NCBI GenBank assembly: GCA_937875295.1
Contig: CALLXS010000051.1
Coordinates: 1-43,501, forward strand
Length of the DNA: 43,501 nt
Origin: an uncultured bacterium
GTDB lineage: Bacteria; Bacteroidota; Ignavibacteria; Kapaibacteriales; UBA2268
Direction: 5' to 3'
Shown here piece by piece: positions 36,047 to 43,501 of this stretch (position 1 is its first letter; every line of letters starts with the position of its first letter). The notes under the pieces are model-generated. The model saw only the letters and a list, made by a program, of their open reading frames with translations, was not told the DNA's origin and did no database searches. A program made the translations under genes and the position numbers.

Positions 36047-37267
36047 TTAATTAAAAAAATTATTTATCTTCAATAATGATTTTATTAACGAGTCAACTTC
36101 ATTTTTATTATTATAAAAGGCAAATGATGCCCTTGTAGTAGCTGTTAGCCCATACTTACATAAAATGGGCTCAGCACAGTGTTGACCAGTGCGAACAGCA
36201 ATACCATCATTATCAAGCATAGTACCAATATCGTGAGGATGCACTCCATTTAAATCAAATGAAATTAAAGAACATTTTTCTTTTGCTTTCCCAACTATAT
36301 AAATACCGGGGATTTCATTTATTTTACTTGTCGCATAGTCTAATAATTCTTTTTCGTAGTTATAAATATTCTCAATTCCGATAGAATTTACATATTCTAC
36401 TGCGCTACCGAGTCCAATTACTCCAGATATATTTGGAGTGCCGGCTTCGAACTTAAAAGGTAATTCATTGTATTCAGTTTTATCGAAAGATACTGAAAGA
36501 ATCATATCGCCTCCACCCTGATATGGAGGCATTTCATTTAAATATTTTTTCTTTCCATATAAAACCCCTACTCCCGTAGGACCATAGATCTTATGTCCTG
36601 AAAATGCCAAGAAATCGCAATCTAAGTCTTGTACATCAATTTTAATATGTTGGATAGATTGAGCTGCATCTAATAGCACAGGCACTCCATGAGAATGAGC
36701 AATAGAAATAATTTCTTTTGCTGGATTTATAGTCCCAATAGCATTCGATACATGAATAATTGACACTAATTTTGTCTTTGAAGTAAATAATGACTCAAAA
36801 GCATCTATATCTAATTCTCCATTATCATTAATAGGGACTACTTTGATTTTTATGCCTCTATCTTCGGCTTGAATTTGCCATGGAACTATATTTGAGTGAT
36901 GTTCCATCATCGACAATATAACTTCATCGCCTGATTGCATATATTTTTTTGCAAATGAATATGCCATTAGGTTAATAGAATCTGTAGTTCCTTTTGTAAA
37001 TATTATTTCATCATTGGAAGCAGCGTTAATGAATTTTTGAATAATCGTTCTCGATTTTTCATATTCCATAGTTGCTTTTTGGCTTAGATAATGTACACCG
37101 CGATGAATATTACTATTTACTTCGGAATAATATTCTTGTATTTTATTAATTACGCAAATAGGTTTCTGAGTAGTTGCTGCGTTATCAAGATATATAAAAG
37201 GTTTGCCTTTTATTTTCGTATTTAATATAGGGAATTCACTCCTTATTTTATCAAAATCAAATTTCAT
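36047..37267 (-). CDS. sufS: Cysteine desulfurase, SufS type
   Basis: PLP-dependent cysteine desulfurase providing sulfur for iron-sulfur cluster assembly, 406 residues. It opens FDFDKIRSEFPILNTKIKGKPFIYLDNAATTQKP-like sequence (conserved YLDNAATTQKP), has the PLP lysine in FSGHKIYGPTG and the active-site cysteine in RTGQHCAEPIL; the short loop around that Cys is group II (SufS). ATG at 37267 is preferred over TTG at 37276. No sufBCD or sufU/sufE gene is adjacent in the window. The OmpA-family gene starts 72 nt downstream. Confidence 0.95.
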   Translation of the reverse strand: MKFDFDKIRSEFPILNTKIKGKPFIYLDNAATTQKPICVINKIQEYYSEVNSNIHRGVHYLSQKATMEYEKSRTIIQKFINAASNDEIIFTKGTTDSINLMAYSFAKKYMQSGDEVILSMMEHHSNIVPWQIQAEDRGIKIKVVPINDNGELDIDAFESLFTSKTKLVSIIHVSNAIGTINPAKEIISIAHSHGVPVLLDAAQSIQHIKIDVQDLDCDFLAFSGHKIYGPTGVGVLYGKKKYLNEMPPYQGGGDMILSVSFDKTEYNELPFKFEAGTPNISGVIGLGSAVEYVNSIGIENIYNYEKELLDYATSKINEIPGIYIVGKAKEKCSLISFDLNGVHPHDIGTMLDNDGIAVRTGQHCAEPILCKYGLTATTRASFAFYNNKNEVDSLIKSLLKINNFFN

Positions 37268-37621
37268 TAATTTCAATTAATTAAGCCTAAATAATGTATT
37301 ATAAATGTAATGTTAAAATATAAATTGTCTAACAATTCAATTTAATAATTTACTGTCAAATAAACGCATTTCATTAAATTAAATTTTGTTTATATTCTAT
37401 TTTTTATTTTTTCTTAAAATTTCCTTTTTTATCAACGATATGCTTTAAAAACTATAGGAAATAAAGAAATATTGGATATTAGATATTCTTTATTTTATTT
37501 GCAATTATATATTTTTTTTCTTTTTTTTAACAAGCTTTTCACCATTTCTAAACGTAATTATCAACATTATTTAATATTTTTGTAAATTCTTTTTTTTCCT
37601 GAACATAATTTGAAAACAATA
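37268..37621. other. Divergent intergenic region, no gene seen
   Basis: About 350 AT-rich bases separate sufS and the divergent alkaline phosphatase gene. A T-rich stretch lies at about 37510-37529. TATTTTTG at 37575-37582 fits the -7 promoter element for the phosphatase, but no -33 TTTG lies at the right spacing. No ORF, RNA or convincing operator is visible. Confidence 0.5.
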
Positions 37622-39076
37622 ATGAATATATATATTTTTTTAAAAACAAGATTTACATTAATTTCTCTACTAATTTTAGCAAATTTAGCGATTGGCATCG
37701 CTCAACCTCCCCCACGGAAAGTCCAGAAAGTCCCAAAGAATGTAATAATAATGATAAGCGATGGCTGCGGAATTAATCATATTAGAGCAACTAATTTATA
37801 TCAATTTGGACAATATTCCGGACAGAAATATGAGTCATTTCCTGTTAAATTATTTATGTCTACTTACCCTGCTAAGTCTGAAGTTGGAAATTTATTAATG
37901 TATTCTCGAGGTTATTCCACCTATAATGCTTGGAATGATTTTAAATATGTGCTTAGCGATTTTACTTGTTCTGCTGCCTCAGGCACTGCCCTTGCCACAG
38001 GTGAAAAAACATATAATGGAGCTATTGGAGTCGATATAAATGGCAGTCCTTTAAAAAACCTATCTGAATTAGCAATAGAGAAAAATAAATCAGCTGGAGT
38101 AGTAACTTCAGTACAAATTTCTCATGCTACTCCTGCTACATTTGTAGCACATAATAAAAGCCGAAATAAATATTCAGAAATTGCAAAAAATATGCTTATT
38201 AATTCAAAGCTAAGCGTAATAATGGGTTGCGGACACCCATATTATGATAATAATGGTAAAGAATTATCAAAAGCTAATACTTTTAATTATATAGGGGATT
38301 CCTTAATTTGGAATGATTTGCTGAATAATTCTACTACACTTAATGGAAAGCAAGTGCAAGATATTTCTTTTGATGGAATACCAGATAAATGGAATCTAAT
38401 CCAAGATAAAAATGATTTTATTGCTTTAGCTAATGGTGAAAATTTACCTGATAGAGTAATTGGAATAGCTAAAGTAGCACAAACTCTCCAACAAGAAAAA
38501 GACCTAAATACCTATAATTATTATCTTAACTCGAAAATTACAAAAAGCGAAGACCCAAATGAATTAATTAAAAATAGAATTAGCTCTGTACCAGATTTAG
38601 ATATTATGGCAGAAGGTGCTTTAAATGTACTTAATAAAAATCCAAATGGGTTTTTCTTGATGATCGAGGGAGGTGCTATTGATTGGGCTGCTCACAGCAA
38701 TCAAACAGCAAGAATGATAGCTGAAGAAATATATTTTAATAATGCTGTAGATAAAGTTATTGAATGGATTGAGCAAAATAGCTCTTGGGAAGAAACTTTA
38801 CTCATTGTGACTGCCGACCATGAAACAGGCTATATCACAGCTCCATATAATGGCAATGAGAATATTGATTGGGAATTAATTCCTCAATCTCCTAAAGGAA
38901 CTTTACCAAATATTCAATGGAATTCTATGGATCACACAAATTCATTAGTACCATTTTTTGCAAAAGGTATATGTAGCGAATATCTCAATTTTTTTGCTGA
39001 TGAAATAGATATTAAAAGAGGTAAATACATAAATAATACTGAACCAGCTCAGTTATTATTCTTGTTGTGGAGATAA
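37622..39076 (+). CDS. Alkaline phosphatase, PhoA family
   Basis: Secreted metal-dependent phosphomonoesterase of 484 residues. The ATG at 37622 is chosen over TTG at 37610; both keep the signal peptide that ends near AIGIAQ. Metal and catalytic motifs are NVIIMISDGCG (Asp47), the nucleophile Ser117 in TCSAASGTALATGEKT, EGGAIDWAAHSNQT, VTADHETG and the late His in SMDHTNSLVPFFAKG. The residue before the nucleophile is Cys116, where E. coli PhoA has Asp. It may be phosphate-regulated given the PhoB/PhoR-like system 4 kb away, but no matching repeats were found upstream. Confidence 0.9.
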   Translation: MNIYIFLKTRFTLISLLILANLAIGIAQPPPRKVQKVPKNVIIMISDGCGINHIRATNLYQFGQYSGQKYESFPVKLFMSTYPAKSEVGNLLMYSRGYSTYNAWNDFKYVLSDFTCSAASGTALATGEKTYNGAIGVDINGSPLKNLSELAIEKNKSAGVVTSVQISHATPATFVAHNKSRNKYSEIAKNMLINSKLSVIMGCGHPYYDNNGKELSKANTFNYIGDSLIWNDLLNNSTTLNGKQVQDISFDGIPDKWNLIQDKNDFIALANGENLPDRVIGIAKVAQTLQQEKDLNTYNYYLNSKITKSEDPNELIKNRISSVPDLDIMAEGALNVLNKNPNGFFLMIEGGAIDWAAHSNQTARMIAEEIYFNNAVDKVIEWIEQNSSWEETLLIVTADHETGYITAPYNGNENIDWELIPQSPKGTLPNIQWNSMDHTNSLVPFFAKGICSEYLNFFADEIDIKRGKYINNTEPAQLLFLLWR

Positions 39077-39121
39077 AAAATAAATTTTTATAAAATTATA
39101 TTATATCTATCTATATCACTA

Positions 39122-41506
39122 TTATGCAATTCGATTATAAAGATTATTCTGAAATTTCATAAATATTTGTATAATTTTTTCTTGACTTCCTAATACCATT
39201 TCTGCATCTCTAGTTGTTTTATATTTAAGTTTAAGTAAGTCCGGGAGGTTTCGCTGAGAAAGTTGGCTTACACCAGATTCTACATATTTGCTTAAAACGA
39301 ATGAAATAAACTCTTTTTGATTGTCATTAAGAGAAGCTAATATATCTTTTTTACTTGCATCTACTCTTGCTTGACGAGTCTGAACTTTAAAATTGCTATT
39401 GAAAACATATCCCAACACGTCAAATAAATCGCTTTTTTCCATATCAACTAACTTTTGCAAATATGATAGAGAATGTTCCGGAAAACCTACATCTGATAAT
39501 TTATTTAGTAGACCCGATCTTGTTTCTGGATTACTCCATATTTTTCGTAATTCTTCTTCGCTTTCGAAGTGGTTTGGTAATTCTCCTAACAAGTTATTTA
39601 AGAATTCTTCGGCAGTAATACGATTTCCATCAGCATTTAAAAATGTAGTAGTAGTCGTGTGTACGATTTCCCTCATTGTGTTATCAGATAATTTTATTTT
39701 TATAATTTTAATGCATTCGCAGGAAAGCTTTCCGCATTTCTCACATGGTTGTCTTTCTTCTGCTGGACACTTGCAGGGGCTTTGCTGGCATATAGGGCAT
39801 TCTTTAGGCTGTTCAGATTTGCAAATACATGGGTCTTTGCCACATTGATTACAAATCACTTCAATAGGCTCGCCATCCCATTCCGGATCATAAAAATGAT
39901 TAGAAGCACCCACAAAATCGTAAATTGTAAAATATTCCTTTTCATCGAATAATCGAGTACCGCGACCTATTATTTGTTTAAATTCTATTATTGATTTAAC
40001 TTCACGAAGCAAGACTATATTGCGAATATTACGAGCATCTACTCCCGTTGACAATTTTCTTGAAGTAGTGAGAATTGTAGGAAATAATTTTTCGTTATCT
40101 TGGAATTCACGTAATTTTACCTCGCCTTCCTCGCCATCATCAGCAGTAACGCGAACACAATAAAATGGATGCTTAATACTTGAGTATTCGTTTATATAAT
40201 CTCGTATCATTTTTGCATGCTCTTGATTGCTACAAAATACAATTGCTTTTTGCTCTTGATTAGCATCTTCTAAAAAGCATTTCACTCTATCAATTTCTCT
40301 CTCTTCAATCACAATATTTCTATTAAAGTCTTTTTCAATATAAGTCTGATCTTTATCAATTTCGCCTTGTAAGACAGTGTCTCCGGGAGAGAATTTATAT
40401 TCGTCTAAGCTTGATTGCATTCGTCTTATTCTGTATGGAGTCAGAAAGCCATCATTTATTCCTTCTTTGAGAGAATAAGTATATACAGGATAACCGAAGT
40501 ATTTATATGTATCGGTATTTTGATCATTCTTAGGAGTTGCCGTCAAGCCCAGTTGCACTGCAGAATTAAAATATTCCATAATTGCACGCCACTCGCTTTC
40601 ATCGTTGGCTCCACCACGATGACATTCATCAATTATGATAAAATCAAAAAAATCAGAAGGATATTCTCCAAAATAAGGTTTAGATTTGCCCTCTTTACCT
40701 TGTGGTATCATAAATGTTTGAAAAATAGTAAAGAATATATTTCCATTTGTGGGGACTTGATTTTTTTCCCTAAATGATTTTGGTCTAATTCGCACTAAGG
40801 CATCACTCTCAAAAGACGAAAATGAATTATAAGCTTGGTCTGACAATATATTGCGGTCTGCTAGAAATAAAATTCTCGGTTTTCGTTTGCCATCTAATTG
40901 CAGATTCCAACGAGTTTGATATAATTTCCATGCAATTTGAAATGCAATAGCAGTTTTGCCGGTACCTGTAGCTAATGTAAGCAAAATGCGTTTTTCGCCT
41001 TTTGCAATAGCTTCCATTGCCCTTTTAATAGCAATTTCTTGATAGTATCTTAATTCCCAAGTACCATTTTTATTGTCGAATGGGATTTTTAAAAATTCTT
41101 TCATCCAGACATTTTGCTTAGAAAAGGTTTTTTTCCAAAGTTCCTCAGGCCTTAAGAATTTTTGTACCCTTTCTTCAATACCTGATGTCATACAAATTTC
41201 ATAAATTTCATTTCCATTTGTGCTATAAGAATAGCTTAAATCCATTATTTTAGCATATTCTTTAGCTTGCGCAACACCTTCGCTTACATGTTTTTTCATG
41301 CTTTTAGCTTCAATTACAGCAAGTTTATGGCCTTTGTATATTAATACATAATCGGCAATTAATCGCTTGCCTCTATTGCCATTGGTAAGAATCCTACCGG
41401 CAGTAATATGGTATTCACGACGGATATGAGAATCTTCGACTACTCCCCAACCGCATTCTTTAAGCATTGGTTCTATTAATTCAGCTCTGGTTTCTGTTTC
41501 GTTCAT
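39122..41506 (-). CDS. hsdR: Type I restriction enzyme R subunit, EcoEI type
   Basis: Motor and nuclease subunit of a type I restriction system, 794 residues. The N-terminal PD-(D/E)XK nuclease has Asp52 in LIADYVLIYKGH and Glu66/Lys68 in AVIEAKS. The helicase domain has LATGTGKTAIAF (about 178-189), IIIDECHRGG, LGLTATPKN and QIIGRGTRL. Between helicase and C-terminal domain are twelve cysteines in three CX2CX4CXC units (552-598). The C-terminal 180 residues resemble the EcoEI C domain. It starts 18 nt after hsdS. All visible catalytic residues are intact, so the enzyme could be active. Confidence 0.93.
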   Translation of the reverse strand: MNETETRAELIEPMLKECGWGVVEDSHIRREYHITAGRILTNGNRGKRLIADYVLIYKGHKLAVIEAKSMKKHVSEGVAQAKEYAKIMDLSYSYSTNGNEIYEICMTSGIEERVQKFLRPEELWKKTFSKQNVWMKEFLKIPFDNKNGTWELRYYQEIAIKRAMEAIAKGEKRILLTLATGTGKTAIAFQIAWKLYQTRWNLQLDGKRKPRILFLADRNILSDQAYNSFSSFESDALVRIRPKSFREKNQVPTNGNIFFTIFQTFMIPQGKEGKSKPYFGEYPSDFFDFIIIDECHRGGANDESEWRAIMEYFNSAVQLGLTATPKNDQNTDTYKYFGYPVYTYSLKEGINDGFLTPYRIRRMQSSLDEYKFSPGDTVLQGEIDKDQTYIEKDFNRNIVIEEREIDRVKCFLEDANQEQKAIVFCSNQEHAKMIRDYINEYSSIKHPFYCVRVTADDGEEGEVKLREFQDNEKLFPTILTTSRKLSTGVDARNIRNIVLLREVKSIIEFKQIIGRGTRLFDEKEYFTIYDFVGASNHFYDPEWDGEPIEVICNQCGKDPCICKSEQPKECPICQQSPCKCPAEERQPCEKCGKLSCECIKIIKIKLSDNTMREIVHTTTTTFLNADGNRITAEEFLNNLLGELPNHFESEEELRKIWSNPETRSGLLNKLSDVGFPEHSLSYLQKLVDMEKSDLFDVLGYVFNSNFKVQTRQARVDASKKDILASLNDNQKEFISFVLSKYVESGVSQLSQRNLPDLLKLKYKTTRDAEMVLGSQEKIIQIFMKFQNNLYNRIA

Positions 41507-41524
41507 AATAAATATTTCTGAAGT

Positions 41525-42730
41525 TTATAATTCTCCGTTAAATGCCTTTTGTAAAATACTTTTTTTAAGGTCTTCTAATTCTTCTATTTTCTGTTGGTAT
41601 ATATCTTCTAACTTTTGCGTTTCTGCACGCAGGGCGTCTAATTTCTTTACAATACGTTGTTGTACCGACCTATTCTTGGGAAAAGATATTGTAAGGTTTT
41701 CCCATTTTGATTTATTGATTATTGGTAGCGTTGCTTGTGCTCCTTTCCCTTCTAACAAAACTTTTTCTTGAAACTCTTTTGATGTCATTGCATAGTAAAT
41801 GAATTTAGGTTCAAATTCCTTTTTTACAGTCAATGAATTGATTTGTTGATTGCAAGAAACTTCACATTCGCTAAAACCAACTTTTCCAATTGTTGCACCA
41901 ATACATACCATAAGTATTGAATCACTTTCTAGTTTTCTACCTTTCTTCAAACCAATTTCGCTTAAACCTTCATTATCATATCTGATATCTCCAATTCCTG
42001 AAAAATCCACATCAGCAGGTTTTACGAAAGGGATAAAGTTACCATAATTTTCTATTTCAGCAGTTTTAGGTGTTGTTCCTGTTTGAACTTTTCCTATTTC
42101 AAGAACTTTCTTCTCTTTCCATCCCTCACCTTTTTTCTCAAAAATCTCTTGCAAATAATTTTCAAAAAGTGCCTTCGACAAGCTCAGGCACTGTTCGGCA
42201 TTGGCTTTTGCTATAGCAATAGCCGAAAAACACTTGTCCAAAATTGAAACAATACGCTTTTGCTCTTTGAGTGGGGGAAGAGGGATTTTTAAATTCTTTA
42301 GTCCTGAATTTGAAATATGTATTATTCCTGTAGCACCAGTTATATACTTATCTAATTGGTCATAAGCTGAAGAAGTTTCAAAAAAATATGGTAAATATTT
42401 TTTGGCGAAAAGCCCTTTTGTTGGTCTTATAATATTTATGTCACCACCTAAAAAAACGCCTTCTTCATCAATTTCACGAGCAAGGAGCATATCTTTTTTA
42501 GAAGCAGTTGAAGTTCCTGGAATTAAAATATCACCTTCTTTGGAACAAATTGTCCCAATTTTATTTGTCTTTGAAATATTATTACTATTTATAAGAACAT
42601 TTTTATGTTTAGTGTATAATTCTCCATATAATATACACTTATTTTTTCCATCTAATTCCAAATCAGATTTTCTTAAACCACTTCCCCTTTTCCATTCGAT
42701 TGGTAAGTTTGCCAATTGTTCCTGCTTCAT
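41525..42730 (-). CDS. hsdS: Type I restriction-modification specificity subunit
   Basis: DNA-recognition subunit of 401 residues with two target recognition domains. The first (about 1-150) ends LKNLKIPLPPLKEQKRIVSILD. A central coiled coil (155-200) follows, then the second domain (about 203-355) from GWKEKKVLEIGKVQTGTTPKT, and a C-terminal coiled coil to LEDLKKSILQKAFNGEL. The start ATG overlaps the stop of the repeat-built ORF (ATGA). Codons 180-188 of the central coil consist of a 23-nt GTGCCT/AGGCAC palindrome related to the array upstream, without breaking the frame. Confidence 0.93.
   Translation of the reverse strand: MKQEQLANLPIEWKRGSGLRKSDLELDGKNKCILYGELYTKHKNVLINSNNISKTNKIGTICSKEGDILIPGTSTASKKDMLLAREIDEEGVFLGGDINIIRPTKGLFAKKYLPYFFETSSAYDQLDKYITGATGIIHISNSGLKNLKIPLPPLKEQKRIVSILDKCFSAIAIAKANAEQCLSLSKALFENYLQEIFEKKGEGWKEKKVLEIGKVQTGTTPKTAEIENYGNFIPFVKPADVDFSGIGDIRYDNEGLSEIGLKKGRKLESDSILMVCIGATIGKVGFSECEVSCNQQINSLTVKKEFEPKFIYYAMTSKEFQEKVLLEGKGAQATLPIINKSKWENLTISFPKNRSVQQRIVKKLDALRAETQKLEDIYQQKIEELEDLKKSILQKAFNGEL
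42169..42191. repeat. REP-like 23-nt hairpin element inside hsdS
   Basis: On the plus strand the arms GTGCCT (42169-42174) and AGGCAC (42186-42191) flank TCGACAAGCTC. Arms are identical to motif B of the neighbouring array, and the 11-nt core is the same length and similar (TCGANNANCTC). It codes for part of the HsdS central helix. Confidence 0.8.
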
Positions 42731-43104
42731 AACTTTTCCAAAATATAGTTAATGATTTCTGTGGTTTCGAGTGCCTCAACCACCTTAGGTCTCTCTATGG
42801 TGCCTGAGGTTCTCGAAGGCAATTCTGTGGTACTCGAAGGCAATTCTGTGGTTTCGAGTACCTCAACCACCTTAGAACTCACTTTGGTGCCTGAGGTTCT
42901 CACTTTGGTGCCTGAGGTTCTCACTTTGGTGCCTGAGGTTCTCGAAGGCACAAATGAGGATCTCTCTACGGTGCCTGAGGATCTCGAAGGCACTTCTGTG
43001 GTTTCGAGTACCTCAACCACCTTAGGTCTCACTACGGTGCCTGAGGTTCTCGAAGGCACAAATGAGGTTCTCGAAGGCACCTGATATGGTACATCTATAT
43101 TCAT
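42727..43104 (-). CDS. Repeat-built ORF between the GIY-YIG gene and hsdS
   Basis: Open frame of 125 codons composed almost wholly of the hairpin repeats. The product would repeat VPSRTSGT and KVVEVLETTE blocks, with TSGTKVR three times in tandem. Its ATG overlaps the GIY-YIG stop and its stop overlaps the hsdS start, both as ATGA, and distances between equivalent repeat copies are multiples of three, which is what a translated sequence would keep. Against this, the plus strand is also open (42752-43084) and the composition is entirely that of the repeats. It may serve mainly to carry ribosomes across the array to hsdS. No domain is recognised. Confidence 0.4.
   Translation of the reverse strand: MNIDVPYQVPSRTSFVPSRTSGTVVRPKVVEVLETTEVPSRSSGTVERSSFVPSRTSGTKVRTSGTKVRTSGTKVSSKVVEVLETTELPSSTTELPSRTSGTIERPKVVEALETTEIINYILEKL
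42761..43080. repeat. Array of inverted-pair hairpin repeats (motifs A and B)
   Basis: Motif A (23 nt, arms GTGGTT/AACCAC, core TCGAGTACCTC) is at 42761, 42848 and 42998. Motif B (23 nt, arms GTGCCT/AGGCAC, core GAGGTTCTCGA, the opposite orientation) is complete or nearly so at 42800, 42929, 42971 and 43037. Each A is followed 39 nt later by a B start (42800, 42887, 43037), leaving a conserved 16-nt spacer beginning CTTAG. B half-elements occur at 42887, 42908, 42833 and 43063. The local composition is clearly richer in G+C than the surrounding genome. Confidence 0.9.
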
Positions 43105-43391
43105 TTTAAGTCTCTATATGCTAATGATAATTCTGGTAATAGTTCATGTTGTGAATTGATAAGAGCTTCTTTCTTTTTCCTGCTCCATCCTTGTACTTGC
43201 TTTTCTCTGTAAAATGCTTCATCAATTCTTTGGAATTCTTCAAAATAAACAAGCTTAACGGGCAATCTTTTCTTTGTATGGTTAGCACCTTCTCCGGCAT
43301 TATGTTGAGCTATTCTCAGCTCAATGTTATTGGTACTACCGGTATAGTAACTACCATCGGCACATTCTAATATGTACATCCAACCTTTCAT
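43101..43391 (-). CDS. GIY-YIG nuclease domain protein (UPF0213/YhbQ-like)
   Basis: Small single-domain nuclease of 96 residues. MYILECADGSYYTGSTNNIELRIAQHNAG holds the GIY (YIL) and YIG (YTG) motifs and catalytic Arg26. The Glu of EAFYREKQVQGWSRKKKEALI is the probable metal ligand. Family members are stand-alone nucleases of uncertain role. The ATG overlaps the hsdM stop and its own stop overlaps the repeat ORF start (both ATGA). It is not a usual part of type I restriction operons. Because it borders the hairpin array it could act on those repeats, but that is inference. Confidence 0.9.
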   Translation of the reverse strand: MKGWMYILECADGSYYTGSTNNIELRIAQHNAGEGANHTKKRLPVKLVYFEEFQRIDEAFYREKQVQGWSRKKKEALINSQHELLPELSLAYRDLK

Positions 43392-43501
43392 ACTAATTTC
43401 GCAATTCCCTTTAATGTTTCAGAACTTTCTTTATCCAATGCTTTTATTTCCTCTAAAATAGCTTTCGGCTCGCGGAGGTCAGCTTCTTCTTTCTTATTTG
43501 G
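43388..43501 (-). CDS. hsdM: Type I DNA methyltransferase M subunit, C-terminal fragment (runs off window)
   Basis: The last 37 codons before the GIY-YIG start are open and end in TGA overlapping that ATG. They read EEADLREPKAILEEIKALDK and then end GIAKLV, a helical tail like those closing HsdM methyltransferases, in the position expected ahead of hsdS and hsdR. The catalytic part lies beyond the window edge. Confidence 0.75.
   Translation of the reverse strand, partial: PNKKEEADLREPKAILEEIKALDKESSETLKGIAKLV

Noticed and set aside
42752..43084. Plus-strand ORF across the hairpin array
   Set aside because: It is open because the repeats are near-palindromic and spaced in multiples of three. 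The minus-strand frame has ATGA overlaps with both neighbours and is codirectional with the operon, so it is the better candidate.

Overview
The window is AT-rich and densely coded on both strands. It looks like a member of the Bacteroidota/Ignavibacteria (FCB) group. Three secreted proteins end in type IX secretion (T9SS) sorting domains, there are BtuG-like surface propellers and OmpA-type proteins, and several starts have little or no Shine-Dalgarno. Two places match the Bacteroidota-type promoter (TTTG, 19-21 nt, TAnnTTTG). A flagellin gene points away from typical gut Bacteroidales and towards an Ignavibacteria/Kapabacteria-like lineage; this placement is inference. No rRNA, tRNA or CRISPR array was recognised.

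Layout. 1-6.8 kb holds housekeeping genes: NAD kinase, ribosomal proteins L28-L21-L27, a GT2 glycosyltransferase with a LolC/E-type permease on the minus strand, then yajC-ribBA-greA. 6.9-8.3 kb is a lipoprotein metallophosphoesterase. 8.4-10.2 kb is a phage-style control islet: an S24 peptidase and an XRE repressor face a small unknown protein and a Mor-family activator, with symmetric operator-like sites between them and no other phage genes. A flagellin gene follows, then polA on the minus strand.

14.7-20.4 kb is a cobalamin-uptake operon behind a cobalamin riboswitch: a T9SS-sorted propeller protein, a BtuB-like TonB-dependent receptor, a surface protein with a T9SS-like tail and a BtuG-like propeller lipoprotein. 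20.5-33.8 kb carries alaS, a T9SS-sorted subtilisin-like protease, a ComEA-like helix-hairpin-helix protein, an unknown secreted protein, a phytase-esterase-like lipoprotein, a DMT transporter, a YicC endoribonuclease and a PhoB/PhoR-like two-component system. 33.9-39.1 kb has a large OmpA-family protein, sufS and an alkaline phosphatase.

39.1-43.5 kb is a type I restriction-modification operon on the minus strand (hsdM fragment, GIY-YIG nuclease, repeat-built ORF, hsdS, hsdR). The first four ORFs are chained by ATGA overlaps. The most unusual signal is here. Between the GIY-YIG gene and hsdS lies an array made of two different 23-nt hairpin motifs, A and B, set in opposite orientation with a constant 16-nt spacer, three times over. 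The arms differ between A and B but stay self-complementary within each motif. A further related 23-nt element sits in frame inside hsdS. The array resembles a REPIN-like mobile repeat paired with a GIY-YIG nuclease, but the functional link is inference.
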